A DNA stretch of 64,000 nt. Source: Acridotheres tristis. Its lineage: Eukaryota > Chordata > Aves > Passeriformes > Sturnidae. The stretch lies in assembly GCA_037013685.1 (NCBI GenBank), contig CM072885.1, positions 71,015,285 through 71,079,284 on the forward strand, given 5' to 3'. A program made the translations under genes and the position numbers. Shown piece after piece: positions 35,600 through 47,487 of the stretch (the stretch's first letter is position 1; every line of letters begins with the position of its first letter). The notes below the pieces were generated by a model, which saw nothing but the letters and a program-made list of their open reading frames with translations, was not told where the DNA came from and made no database searches.

Positions 35600-35978
35600 A
35601 AGTTTCCCTGCATCCTCAGAACAAGCTCCTTGGAAAATCAGAGCTTAGAGATAAGAAATGGCTTGGGAAATGACGAATACAAAAAGGAATCCAGCTTCCC
35701 CCCCTTGGTAGACCCTCTTATCTATCTCCAATATTTGTGGTTCATTCTCTTTTAGTATCCATAGGCCAGCTTTGAATGTAAAATCCCTCAGGGATTGGTC
35801 GGGAAGTAGAATTCCCTTGGTAATGGGTGCAAATTGTAAAACCCTCAAAAGATATTAAACCCCCTGTAAAACAATAGCTGTGGGTATATGTAGATAGGAT
35901 GGATGCCTTCATAGAATAAACCATGGATTTGTGCCTCTGCATATGCTGGTCTCTTTACCCTGCTGGTCTGAGAGCTCA
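35600..35978 (+). mobile_element. Possible solo LTR (endogenous retroviral) relic
   Basis: Spaced promoter and polyadenylation signals lie in LTR order: an inverted CCAAT box (ATTGG) at 35794-35798, an AT-rich TATA-like ATATTAAA at 35852-35859, and AATAAA at 35915-35920. A C/T-rich segment follows and ends in a CA dinucleotide at 35977-35978. No coding remnant of gag, pol or env lies next to it. The 5' end and target duplication could not be set, so the element is a candidate only. A host promoter or chance spacing are alternatives. Confidence 0.33.
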
Positions 35979-36948
35979 CTGTGAGTCAAAATTCCATCGG
36001 GGCAAGGCTGGGGAATTTGTTCCCTCACTGAGGGCTGCAGAAGCAGCTCAAGGATCCCAAAAGGACCCAAAAACCCCCAACCAGTGACACTCCTACAGAT
36101 CCAGCCCTGCACTGTTTGGGTCCTCGTGTACATTGACAATATTTTCTGAAACCTGTGATTCTGGGGAAACTTCAGCAGCTCTGTCTGCTGTGTGCCAGGG
36201 CACTGAATGAAAATCAAGGTTGCTGCAGGGCCAGGTGTTGAACCAAGTGTTTTCAGGCATCCCTGTGGCTTGGCACTGGAGCTGCCAGCACTGCAAACCC
36301 TTGGATCTGTGTAGGGCAGTGCAATCCCAGACCTCGTGCCCTCCCTTGGGACTAGGAATGGCACATGGAACACACAGCCCTGTGCTTTTCCTCAATACCA
36401 AATCCTTTAGATCTGCTGTGCTGCCCTTGTCTAGGAAATGATATCAAAGGAGGCTGTCAAGTTTGTCAACTCCTACCTTTAGCAAACCTGTGTTGCATTT
36501 TATCTTACTCTCTACTTATGTCACTATTCCCCCGTTTTGCAATTCTCTTGTCAACGTTTCTCACTGTGGATTTCTTCCCTGAAGCTTTCTGCACTAGTCA
36601 GGGCAGGGAAAAGGGTTGCTCACTTTTTCCTCAGTCTTTAAATGCAGGTATGATGCCAGAGTTGCTAATGGTGTGAATCGTGCTGCCTGAACCAAGAGGT
36701 TTCTTTGAAGCATCAAGAAATAATTTGTGATTTTTTTTTTTCTTTTTTCATAACACTTGTGCAGACAATAGCTGGTGTTTTAATATAAGTACATCCAGTT
36801 CTTTTATTTTTCTCCTGCTTCAGTTCTGTATAAGTTTACCACTTTTCTTCTTTTTTAGGTACCCCACTTTTGAGAGCAGGTTTGCCAGCATGACTCTTAT
36901 CAAAAAACAGTTTAATTTAGGAAAAGTCCCTACAGGTGTGACTTTTTA
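35979..36948. other. Single-copy non-coding DNA
   Basis: Open frames of 100-154 codons on both strands carry no recognisable domain. Nothing else was seen. Confidence 0.4.
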
Positions 36949-37206
36949 GTTTGTTGTTGGTTGGTTGTTTTGGGGGTTTTGTTTTGTTTTTGGTTTTTTT
37001 TTGTTTGTTTTTTTGGTTTTCGTTTTTTGTGGGTTTTTTTGTGGGTTTTTTTGTGGGTTTTTTTGTGGGTTTTTTTGTGGGTTTTTTTGTGGGTTTTTTT
37101 GTGGGTTTTTTTGTGGGTTTTTTTGTGGGTTTTTTTGTGGGTTTTTTTGTGGGTTTTTTTGTGGGTTTTTTTTGTTTTTTTTGTTTTGTTTTGTTTTTGT
37201 TTTTTT
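36949..37206. repeat. G/T-only tract with 12-bp tandem repeat
   Basis: About 258 bp of the plus strand consist of G and T with one exception, a C at 37021. The centre is twelve exact copies of GTGGGTTTTTTT starting at 37029 and repeating every 12 bp to 37173. Each copy has a GGG run, so the plus strand could form G-quadruplexes with 9-nt loops. Lys/Pro-rich or Phe/Gly-rich open frames in this interval are only translations of the array. Confidence 0.97.
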
Positions 37207-38377
37207 CAGTTTCTGCTTCTCCTCCTTCACAGAGCAGCATCTTTTCCTTTTGGCTTCATATGAGTGAAGAATCATTCATTTTTATTTTCATTACTTTGCA
37301 GTGTGCTGGACTCCAGTTGTTCTCACTTAATCCTTATTGTCAGCTATGACTTTTGCCTTCTTTCCAATAAATACCTTCTTCCTCTCTTTGAAATCTTTCT
37401 GTTTCCTTCTGGTATTCTTAAAAACACTTCGACTAATCCTGCAGTGCTCAGAGCCCTTCTCTATAATTCTTCCCTTGTGCAAAATACAAATTCTATCCAA
37501 TTTGTGTTCTTCTGGGGCTGCAAGTAGGGAAAGCTTATGCCTTCTCTAATTTCTTACCTTTTCAGTCCAGATTTTGTTTCAACCTTCTCAATCTTTTGAA
37601 ACCAGAAACCTTAATTATGGATCAGGGAGGGAGGTGTGTTTGCTCCTTCCATTCAATTTATGTTTAATCAGTTTATTATCACTCAAGGCGCACTTATTTT
37701 CCGAAATAATTTTGTAATTTACAAAAACAAAGTATAAATAGCATCACCTGCTGTTAGTTTTAGGGAATTTCTGGCTCTCCAATGTCTTCTGGAACTTTCT
37801 GTAATTAGCCCAGCTTATTAAGTTAATCAGCACTATAATTTTGTATCTTTTAAGGAAAACTAGGAAAAGCAGCAGACCCTCAGAACCAACTGTTTTTTCT
37901 ATCCCCCTGCTCTGTGTTTTTATGACCTGAAATAATTTGTTGTAACTGGAGCAAATTTGCATAGATGTATCCACAGGAAATCAAAATAGAAAACAAGTTG
38001 TGCTGCAATTAAGAACAAATTCTATTTAAAGCTTTCATATGTTTGAGACCTGCAAAGTGGACCTAACAAAGGAAAAATATGCAAATTTATTGACAAGCTG
38101 AAAACCTCTTTTCATTTTTGTTGTCACCTGATAAGGAAAACAAAAGCAAGTTTTGGACTCTGATATTTGCAGCAGTCCACAAAATAAAATGGAAAAAAAA
38201 GCCCTCTGCAAAATTGTCCATAATAATAAATCATATTTCATCAAATCTAGAAAGGGTTCAAGACATACACTTGTTGATCAAGATCATTTGTTGTGCTTTA
38301 AATAATCCATGTCAAGTAATTATTAAAAACAAAGCAGCTGAGGCTCTCAAAGAAGCCCAGGAAGGAGTGAAATGGAA
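37207..38377. other. Single-copy non-coding DNA
   Basis: No exon or repeat family was recognised. Confidence 0.4.
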
Positions 38378-39150
38378 CCCCTAAACCTCCTAGGATCAGA
38401 ATTTACACATCTGTGTGCCCCTAAACCTCCTAGGATCAGAATTTACACATCTGTGTGCCCCTAAACCTCCTAGGATCAGAATTTCCACATCTGTGTGCCC
38501 CTAAACCTCCTAGGATCAGAATTTACACATCTGTGTGCCCCTAAACCTCCTAGGATCAGAATTTCCACATCTGTGTGCCCCTAAACCTCCTAGGATCAAA
38601 CCTTTCCACATCTGTGTGCCCCTAAACCTCCTAGGATCAGAATTTACACATCTGTGTGCCCCTAAACCTCCTAGGATCAAACCTTTCCACATCTGTGTGC
38701 CCCTAAACCTCCTAGGATCAGAATTTACACATCTGTGTGCCCCTAAACCTCCTGGGATCAAACCTTTCCACATCTGTGTGCCCCTAAACCTCCTAGGATC
38801 AGAATTTACACATCTGTGTGCCCCTAAACCTCCTAGGATCAAACCTTCCCACGTCTGTGTGCCCCTAAACCTCCTGGGATCAAATCTTTCCACATCTGTG
38901 TGCCCCTAAACCTCCTGGGATCAAATCTTTCCACATCTGTGTGCCCCTAAACCTCCTAGGATCAGAATTTACACATCTGTGTGCCCCTAAACCTCCTAGG
39001 GATCAAACCTTTCCACATCTGTGTGCCCCTAAACCTCCTAGGGATCAAACCTTTCCACATCTGTGTGCCCCTAAACCTCCTGGGATCAAACCTTTCCACA
39101 TCTGTGTGCCCCTAAACCTCCTGGGATCAAATCTTTCCACATCTGTGTGC
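38378..39150. repeat. 40/41-bp minisatellite, 19 copies in two classes
   Basis: Nineteen units each contain CCCCTAAACCTCCT and CACATCTGTGTG. Class A (40 bp) reads GGATCAGAATTTACACAT. Class B (41-42 bp) reads GGATCAAACCTTTCCACAT. The left five units are all class A, including two with a TTTCC variant. Units 6-12 alternate B, A, B, A, B, A, B. The last seven are mostly B. The alternation indicates that an 81-bp A-B dimer was amplified after the array first formed. Frames of 120-125 codons are translations of the repeat. Confidence 0.97.
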
Positions 39151-40326
39151 TCCAGGGCCTTTGGTTTGCATTTGCACCTCAAAATACAGCCACACTCCTC
39201 TGTGAAAGAGAGTGACCATTCAGCTCAGATTCATACAATCAGCTTTATTATTTTATTATTTTTTTTTCTCGAATTGTTGAAGAGGGTGTATTTCAAAACC
39301 TGATTTCAGCCACAAGCTGTCTACAAAGAAACCAGAAAAGAGTGAGAGAGTGTTTTGGGAAAATGCAAAGAAACAAAAGGTATTGCTATTTATACTCTTT
39401 TTTTTGTTTTTTGGTTTTTTTTTTTTTAATTGCATAAAGAGAGAGCAAGTTGAAAAATATGGTGGGGAGTTATTGTATTGGCAGTGGCATGTGTATTTTG
39501 TAAAACAAACAATTTAAAGGCCCATTAAACAAACATCTCTCACTCCTGACATGAGATCAGTGCTGCTATCTGCTTTTTAAAGCCTGATTTACAACAGAAG
39601 GTGCAGGGTGGAATAAAAATGTGTGAGAAGCTTCAGCTTAGGGCAGTTATAAACATCTCCCCTGCCAAAGAGGTTTTTTTATCTCTAGGTAATGGGCAGA
39701 GCCATATTGTCTATGGGTGTTCTTTCAGCAGCATTATTCTGTTCTCATCAGGCTCAAGTTAGAAATCCGGATTTGTTGCATTGTTTTACAGTGATTACTG
39801 TGTGATTTACCCTCGATGCAGGTTTGCTCTCACAGATAGTATTGGCAATGATCTTATTCTGTGATGCAGGAAGCCAGAAATGGAAAATATATTTTTATAT
39901 ATATATTTATTCTCTCTATTTATCTGTGACCCAGCTGAGTGGTGAGAGCAGCACTGTAGTAGCTAAAGAGTGGCAGGCATGTATTTGTGAGTCTGGAATA
40001 AACTAATATTCAGTGGTCCTGCATTTTTTTCCTAAGGAAAAGGGTTAAAAAGATCATTGCAACAGGTCGTTATCAATTGTCCTGCTGATAATCTCTGAGC
40101 ACTGAGAGTTATCACAGGCAGGACAGGCCCTTGGGGTGTGGGACCAGATGATTTGAAGGATATGGAATATGGGTAGCTGGGAACATCCCCCCAATATCTT
40201 TATTTTCCCCCCTGGACAGGACTGAGCCCTGCAGGAAGGCACAGCATCCTCGGGGGGTCTGCCTGGCTCCAGGGGAAGCCAAAAAGAGCCCAGCACTTGA
40301 GAAGCTCAAGGAGAAAAAGGAGGAAA
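39151..40326. other. Single-copy non-coding DNA
   Basis: T-runs occur near 39398-39427. Nothing else was recognised. Confidence 0.4.
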
Positions 40327-40618
40327 GTTCAAGGATGGTTTTTTGGGATTGTTTGCCTCACCCACCCAGTTCAAGGATGGTTTTTTGGGATTGTTTGCCT
40401 CACCCACCCAGTTCAAGGATGGTTTTTGGGATTGTTTGCCTCACCCACCCAGTTCAAGGATGGTTTTTTGGGATTGTTTGCCTCACCCACCCAGTTCAAG
40501 GATGGTTTTTTGGGATTGTTTGCCTCACCCACCCAGTTCAAGGATGGTTTTTTGGGATTGTTTGCCTCACCCACCCAGTTCAAGGATGGTTTTTGGGATT
40601 GTTTGCCTCACCCACCCA
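40327..40618. repeat. 41/42-bp minisatellite, seven copies
   Basis: Seven units start with TTCAAGGATGG, continue through a run of five or six T, GGGATTGTTTGCCTCACCCA and CCCAG. The units differ almost only in T-run length (41 or 42 bp). The high identity implies recent expansion. Repeated open frames in all three forward phases are explained by the array. Confidence 0.97.
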
Positions 40619-42645
40619 AAGGCGAGCTGGGCTCTCTCTGCGTGTTTGCACTGCAGGTGAAGCCCAGACGTGGCTGGGTGTGAGACCCGGGCTTGCCTGA
40701 CTGTGGACTTTGTTAAAACCAGGTTTGAGAGCCCCTCTGCTCTGAGATGCTCTGAAAATTGCTGTGCCCTGCAGGGCCAGGCCAGGTAAATAGTCCTGGG
40801 AAGTTAGGCTTGGCTTGGGACTCAGCCTGGGAGAGCTGGCACCTGGATTGGGAATTTTCTGATCCCCCCACCCAGTGCTGCTGTGGGAATCCTTGCCATG
40901 AGCCAGCTCTCACCTGCCCAGGTGTCAGATAACTGCTCAGACACTGAGAAAAACACCAAGTCCCTGCACAGTTTTATTTATTGGGAGCAGGTAGCTATGC
41001 AGAACACATTAAGACAATTAATTTTTTTTTTTTTTTTAATTTTTTTTTTTAAATGAGCAGGCCACAGTGGCTGGGGGCTGTCATTAGCCATGCAGCTTCA
41101 CCAATTTATCTTGGGGCTGCCCTGGCTCAGGAAGCCCCTGCAGAGATTAGGGGACACCCACATATTAATTCCTAAATATCCACTTTGGCTTTGCTGAGTG
41201 GCATCTAACTGAACGTGGGGATTTGCTGTGTTTCTGTGGGTTGGAAAATGTTTGTTTGTAGAAGCAGGTCCTGATCCAAAAATACAGATCCTGATCCATA
41301 AAAGACAGAGGGGATTTCTGAGGTAATTTTGGGGAGTGCAGTTAACTTCATGCCACAAGACTATTTCTGTTTTTTTTTTTTTTTTTCCCCTCCATATGGT
41401 TAGCACAGAGGGGCTGGCAGCTGATCAGTAAAAAAATGTCATTTTTAGCAGTCCTGACCTTGTGGGGTAATGCCAGCATGCAGAGGAGTCCTGACCTGCT
41501 CATCACAGCACTGAGTTCTCCATCCTCCACCTCTCAGGCTGAAGTTAAAAAATTAAACCTCCATCTTCAAACAAGCAAGGGAGTTTGTCTTGCAGCTGTG
41601 GGGCTCTGTGTAGAAACAAATAAACAAATATTTTTCCTTTAATTCAGAGAACTTCTCTGCCAAGAACTATAGATGCACCCTACAAGAATATTTGAAGATT
41701 ATGTCAGAGGCAAATCCTGTTCCTGAGGGTCTAAATTCAACCATTAAGGTTGTCTGGATCAATTGTTAACAGATCCTTGCCCTAATGATTTTTTTTCTTT
41801 CCTGATTTTTTTTTTTCGTTTTTTTTTTTTTTTTTTTCCCAGCCACAAATTTCAGTAAGACTGTTCTAGTTGGGATCACAGAAGATTTGAGGCCAATACT
41901 TCTTTTCAGTTGCTGCAGGCTCATCCTGTGAGTTATCTGGTGTTCTTTCCCTCTCCACCATCCCCTGTGGTTTTTTGGCCAGCCCAATTCTCTCTCTGGT
42001 GTTACAAATTCTGCTTTTTTCCCCTCTCCTTGTTCTTTCTCTTGAGTTATATTGATTTAGAACTTCTTCCCATCTCTCATTGGAAGATGTCTTCCTGTCA
42101 GGAGTTTATATCCAATATTTATCTTCGGTGCACTTGTCTTAATGTGATCCCATTACTTACAGAGATAAGCCAAGCAGTCATTTTCAATTTATTATTATTA
42201 GGAATAGGAGAATTTCAGTGATATTAGTAATTCCAGTCCTAGTTCAGGACTTCACTGTGCTGGAAATGATGCAACCACCCTCAACAGAGTCCTCTAATAT
42301 TAATGTCACTAAAAAGAGCTTGAGTCCATATAAAGAAAATTATGTTGAATTTTGCTACTGGGGAAGCAGAGGGGGGAAAAAAATATTAAGTTTATTTATA
42401 ATGAATTTATTAGGATGATTACTGTCAAAGGGGATAGGAAAGGAGAAGTGAGACCATCTCTTATGAAGCCTTTCAATGTGTACATTTGATTTCCCCAGCA
42501 TGTAAAGTCAAACCTGTACTCATTTAAGTGCCCAGGCTTATTTTTCAATGTACCACCACAACGTTTTCCTGGAAAAGTGCACAGGGAAATGTGATAATGA
42601 TAATTTCTTCTAATCTCAAAGGAAAGGAGAACTCGAAGGGAGTAC
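40619..42645. other. Single-copy non-coding DNA with T-runs
   Basis: Long T-runs lie near 41022-41051, 41371-41386 and 41808-41837. No exon or repeat family was recognised. Confidence 0.4.
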
Positions 42646-42770
42646 TTTTTTTTTTTTTTTTTTTTTAAAGTGTTTTGTGTTAGGGGATTTTTTGTTTTGT
42701 TTTGATTTTTTTGGTTGTTTTTTTTACTTTTTTTTTTTGCTTTTTTTGCCTTTTTTTTTGTAGTTTTGTA
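42646..42770. repeat. T-rich low-complexity tract
   Basis: A 21-bp T-run (42646-42666) is followed by T-rich DNA with scattered G and a few A and C. It is less pure than the G/T tracts elsewhere in the window. Confidence 0.85.
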
Positions 42771-44896
42771 GCTTTCCCCCCATTTTATGAAGAATTTCTT
42801 AAATCTGAAGGGGTAGATAATTCTTCACATCACCATGGCAGAACAGGACAGCATACAAGAGCTAAGTTCTCCATGCTGACAGATTTTTTTTTTCCTTCCT
42901 AGCCCTCTATCCCCACAGGCTCTGAAATCTCAGGTCCCTGTTTCTGATGTGTTCCAGGCTGTTCTCTTCATCAAACAAGTGAAAAAATCTAAGTGGAAAG
43001 GCATAGCAGGGTCCACTCACAGCTGTTGTGATTCATCATTTTTTAAGCATATTTAATTTTTTTTTTTATTTGTTTGAGTGGGAAATTTTGCACCTGCATC
43101 AGAGACCCTTGGCCAACCCCTGGATTTCCTTAATTTGATGAAATTGCCCAAAGGTGGCAGCTCTAATGAGGCTGCAGTGACTTTGGAACAGTCATGCCAC
43201 TCTTAGGGACAGCAGTAAGAATGTCTCGAGAAGTGGCTTAAACACACATTCACTTCTGATTGAAAAACCATTTCTGTCCTCTGAGAAACTGAGTGCTGTG
43301 TCAGGTTATAACATTGGCAGCCCTTTATTCAGAGTAAGCATTTCACAGGAGTGCTGTGGGATGACTTTCAGACAGCCAAATACCTTTTTTTTTTTTTTTT
43401 TTTCCTTTTAACTGAGTTGGTTTAAATTGCCAGAGCTATTAACAAAGCCAAGAGAATGATGATATTTTTATATCAGAGCATAATTATGCTACCAGTCAGC
43501 TGTCCAACTTATCTTGCTGTCCCTAGTAGCTGACTATAAGAATGATTCTTATCATTGGGAATATATTTGATTTAAACCCAGAATTTATGAAAACTTCACT
43601 TAAGTTTTCTTGCTCTGTGCAGTTTTAATAGAAGTGGTGTGCTCCCAGATTTTTAATGGTTATTCACCTGAACATGATACCATTTGGAGTCACTAGATAT
43701 TTCAATACTTTTTTTTTAATAAAAAGTTGAGGGGAAAAGCTTAACTTAGGAAATTTAAGTGCTGAGCTTTGGTCTTTTTATATATTTTAACCTAATTAAT
43801 ACATGCAATATGAATTTAACAGCAATTTAATTCACCCAAACAGACTTTAGCAGTGATCTTTATCAAAGCCAAGGGTGACCATCCTGTGTGCCAATATTTC
43901 TGTATGCTGAGCTTTGCCTTCAGAGCACACTTTGAGGGATTTGAGAGCCTCTGAAGAGTCTTTCTGACAAGATAATTTTAAATATGCCACATGTTAAGGG
44001 AAATAAATCGAACAATCTATAAGAAGTTCCTTTAATCACTACCACTTCACCACATAAATAACAGAACAAACATTAAAACGTGAAAATGGAGGAGAATAGA
44101 AGTTAGTAATTTTTTTTTTTTTTTTTTAAATGTATGTGTCTGAATTTTCTCTGTCTGACCACGGGATCAGATCTTTGCCTTCCCACACATCAGACTCCAG
44201 CTGGACTCATTGTCAGGGAAGTTTCTTGTGACTGAAGTGGGAGATGCTGGGGCTGGGGGAGAGATAGAAATATTCTGTGGAAAAGTAGAATTCTAACTCC
44301 ACAGTGAAATACTGAGATCAAAATTCCCTGTGACGTTTTACAAAGATTTTTTTGGACATTTTTTTTTGTGATCCAGCAGTTTGAAACCCTTCACAAGAAT
44401 AAAAAGAGGGGCTGAACTGGACAATAACTGCTCAGCCCATCACGTTCCAGGCTTCACTCCACTGACACAGATGTGCAGCTCACTGGCAGCTTTTGAAACT
44501 TGGGGTTTTTTTCCAGCAGGTAAACATCAATTTCCTTGTTCTCATCACACCCAACAGCATTGCAACAACAAACTCACATCAGCTCCTCTCGTAGCCCTGC
44601 ATCAAGCACGGTCCCTGAAGGATTCAGCAAGTCCTTGAATATATTTTAGGCTGCATCTGAGCATCTCGAGGTGTGGGGACAAACTTGGACCCATCAAAAA
44701 CTGTGGTGGATATCAGGATAAGCACGGCTGGCAACGTAGCTGCTGGGCTGAGAGACCACTGGTCGTTTTGTAATCTATATTTATATAGATTGATTTATTT
44801 CGAATTTAATTTATATGACATCCTTTCTGTCCTGTGTTCAGAATCCGTTTGTTGTAATCCCTTTTTTTTTGTCTCCTAGTTTGAAGGTCTGATTTC
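42771..44896. other. Single-copy AT-rich non-coding DNA
   Basis: T-runs occur near 43387-43403 and 44110-44127. No exon, RNA gene or repeat family was recognised. Confidence 0.4.
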
Positions 44897-45377
44897 TGGT
44901 TTGGTTTTTTTTTGTTTGGTTTTTTGGGGGTTTTGTGTTTTGGTGGTTTTTTTGTTGTTGTTGTTTTGGTTTGGGGTTTTGGCTTTTTGGGGGTTGGTTG
45001 GTTGGGGATTTTTTGGTTTTGGGTTTGGGTGGTTTCTTTTGGTTTTGGGTTTGGTTTTTTTTGGTTTTGTTTTTTTTTGTTTGTTTTTTTTGGTTTTGGG
45101 GTTTTTTTTTTGGTTTTGGGGTTTTTTTTTTATTTTGGGGTTTTTTTTTGGTTTTGGGGTTTTTTTTTGGTTTTGGGTTTTTTTTTGGTTTGGGTTTGGG
45201 TTTTTTTGGGTTTGGTTTGGGTTTTTTTTGGGTTTGGTTTGGGTTTTTTTTGGGTTTGGTTTGGGGTTTTTTTGGGTTTGGTTTGGGTTTTTTTTGGGTT
45301 TGGTTTGGGGTTTTTTTGGTTTTTTTTGTTTTGGTGGGGGTTTTTTTTGTTTTGGGTTGGGTTTTTTTTGGTTTTGG
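44897..45377. repeat. G/T-only tract, 481 bp
   Basis: Only four bases in 481 are not G or T on the plus strand: C at 44983, A at 45008, C at 45036 and A at 45132. The right half carries a roughly 22-bp unit, GGGTTTGGTTTGGG plus about eight T, repeated several times. The centre has an approximately 19-bp GGTTTTGGGG plus T-run unit. The many GGG and GGGG runs at short spacing favour G-quadruplexes on this strand. The 158-198-codon frames here, rich in Lys/Pro/Gln or Phe/Gly/Trp, are translations of the tract. Confidence 0.97.
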
Positions 45378-47420
45378 CAAAGACAAAAAGCAAGTCCCCC
45401 TGCTATGCTGAGCCACAGATAACTGCAGTCAGTGTGGAACTGCTGCTGTGGGTTCCTCCTCCCTCTGGACACGGGACCTGATCATTTCTGGGTTAGCACC
45501 TTGTAGCCTGAGCTGTTGCAATGGAGGGGGACGGAACCTGCAGAACTCTGATTTTTTTTTTTTTTTTTTTTAGTGGCTGAGCTGTTCCCATTCACACACA
45601 GCTGTCATGGGAGAGAATTCCTGCATGTGGGAGCCCCGTGCTCTGTGCCACAGCATCTCTGCAGAGCTCCAATGTGAGCCTGGCACCAAAACCTGGCACT
45701 GCATCACTTTGGGGTCTGGTTCAGTTTCCTCCTCACTGCTCACCCTCTTTTCCCTTCCCAGGCTGGATCTCCCAGCACAGCCAGCTTTGCCCATCCCCAC
45801 ACGATGATGGCTCTGAGATTTCTCGGGAGGTTTGACAAGGTAACTTTTGGTCCCGGGGTGATGAGCTGAGGCAGAGGCACTGCCACAGCTTTTTCTGATT
45901 GTCCTCACTGCAAATCTCTCGAGAAATTTCTCTGGATGAAAGTTGAGGAACCTCTTTCCTCTTCATCCCTCCAGGAACTGAAATCTATCGAGTAAGGACA
46001 GATTCTAAAGGACACCGTGCACATTTTCCCAAAACGTTTCTGGAGTGCCTTTTAGATGAAGGACAGTATTTGCCTTCCTTGGTACTGCACCAGATTTATT
46101 TCAATTGCTTTATTTATTTCGATTTCTTCAGTTCTCACACCTAAATGCATCAAACCAACAAGTGCAGAGCTGTTCTCCCTCAGTGGGGAGGAGAGCACAA
46201 GTTCTCTTGTGGGCCCAGGTGACAGGGGATGGCCCCTGAAGTGTCCGTGTTCTGTCCATTGATCTGCTCAAAGGGCAGGAGGACACCTTGGGGATTTATT
46301 TGCAGAATAAAGGAGAGCCAGGGGGTTTCACATAAATGATTTTTGGCCATTTTGTCCTTGACACTGGACTTTTGAAAGTATTTAAGACCCTTAGAATGAA
46401 AATGAGGAGCGAACTGTGTGATCTCTTCTGCATGCCAGCATGCAGACTTGTCATTTAGTGAACTACAGTGTTTATTGTGCAACTTTTTATTTATTGTCCT
46501 CAGAAAGTGGAGGACAAGAGGGTCTGGAGGAGAAAGGGTTGGCTGGTTGGTTTCTACTGCCCCTCAGCTGGCTTTGTAATCTATCACACACAAAATAAGA
46601 GAGGATCTTATTATAGAGAAAGCCTGGGGAGGGGAAGAAAAAAAAAAAAACCCGCAGTATTTTCTTTGTTTGAAAACTGTAGCAGATGTCTGTGGCAAAA
46701 AAAGGCAATTATACTCGTATTATCATGAGAATTTCCAGCAGGAAATCTTGACAAACTCGAAGTTTACTTAACTGAGATAAATACAGTAGATAAATAGCAA
46801 ACTGAATTCAGTTTACTCTTGTACACAGGTGTACTACACATTTCCTCAAGCCATGATTCACAGTCATAACCTTTCCTAATCACAGGCACAGCAAGATATG
46901 TCAGGAGTAGGAATGGGCTCGTGTTATAAAACACAGCTATAGATCCAAACTTTCTTCAAAGTTTTGGTGGATTTGGAGCTGATAAACAGGCTTGGATTCA
47001 GATCTGTATCTCTGAAGGGGAGGAACCAGAGGGCTCAATTTGTTGGGTTATTTTTTTGTTGTTGTTGTTGTTTTGGTTTTTTTTTTAACCTAGACATTTT
47101 GTGGTGCCACAAGGATGTAATTTTTGCTTGAAAATATCAGTGGGGGTATCCTCCACTGGCCCAGAGCCAATGGCACAGCTGAGAATTGATTTCCTCCCCC
47201 TCTTCCAGCAGCCTGAAAAGCAGCTGCTCTGATTTATACTGGGAGCAAGGCAGACCCTGGCAGCAACTGAGAATCTGAGAGGCCACAGATAGCAGGCAGC
47301 TCAGAAATATAAATAAGGGGTAACATTCTGGGAATTTGGAGAGCTCTGCTCTTGGAGTGAGGATGCCAAACAGTACTTCAAGTAAAATACTCTGCTTTTT
47401 ATGGTTTCCAGGCAGGCAAG
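45378..47420. other. Single-copy non-coding DNA
   Basis: It contains a T-run at about 45552-45570, a (TTG)n/T run near 47056-47088, and a perfect 16-bp palindrome AAACTGAATTCAGTTT at 46799-46814, followed by GTACAC/GTGTAC inverted halves at 46821-46834. No exon was recognised. Confidence 0.45.
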
Positions 47421-47487
47421 AAAAAAACAACAACAAAAAAAAACCACCCAAAAAACCCCCCAAACAAAAAAACAAACAAACAAAACC
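47421..47487. repeat. A/C-only low-complexity tract
   Basis: A-runs are broken by C and CC (AACAACAACAAA, AACCACCCAA, AAACAAACAAAC). It is the complementary orientation of the G/T tracts, so these tracts occur in both orientations within the window. Confidence 0.92.

Noticed and set aside
36917..37349. Frames with (KPTK)n, (NPQK)n or (FFVG)n repeats
   Set aside because: Translations of the 12-bp GTGGGTTTTTTT array.
38378..39150. CRISPR-like array
   Set aside because: Units are contiguous with no unique spacers, and the genome is a bird. It is a minisatellite.
45180..45320. Telomere-like GGGTTT repeats
   Set aside because: The units are GGGTTTGGTTTGGG plus T-runs, not TTAGGG, the vertebrate telomere repeat.
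44838..45481. Lys/Pro/Gln-rich and Phe/Gly/Trp-rich frames of up to 198 codons
   Set aside because: Direct translations of the G/T-only tract.
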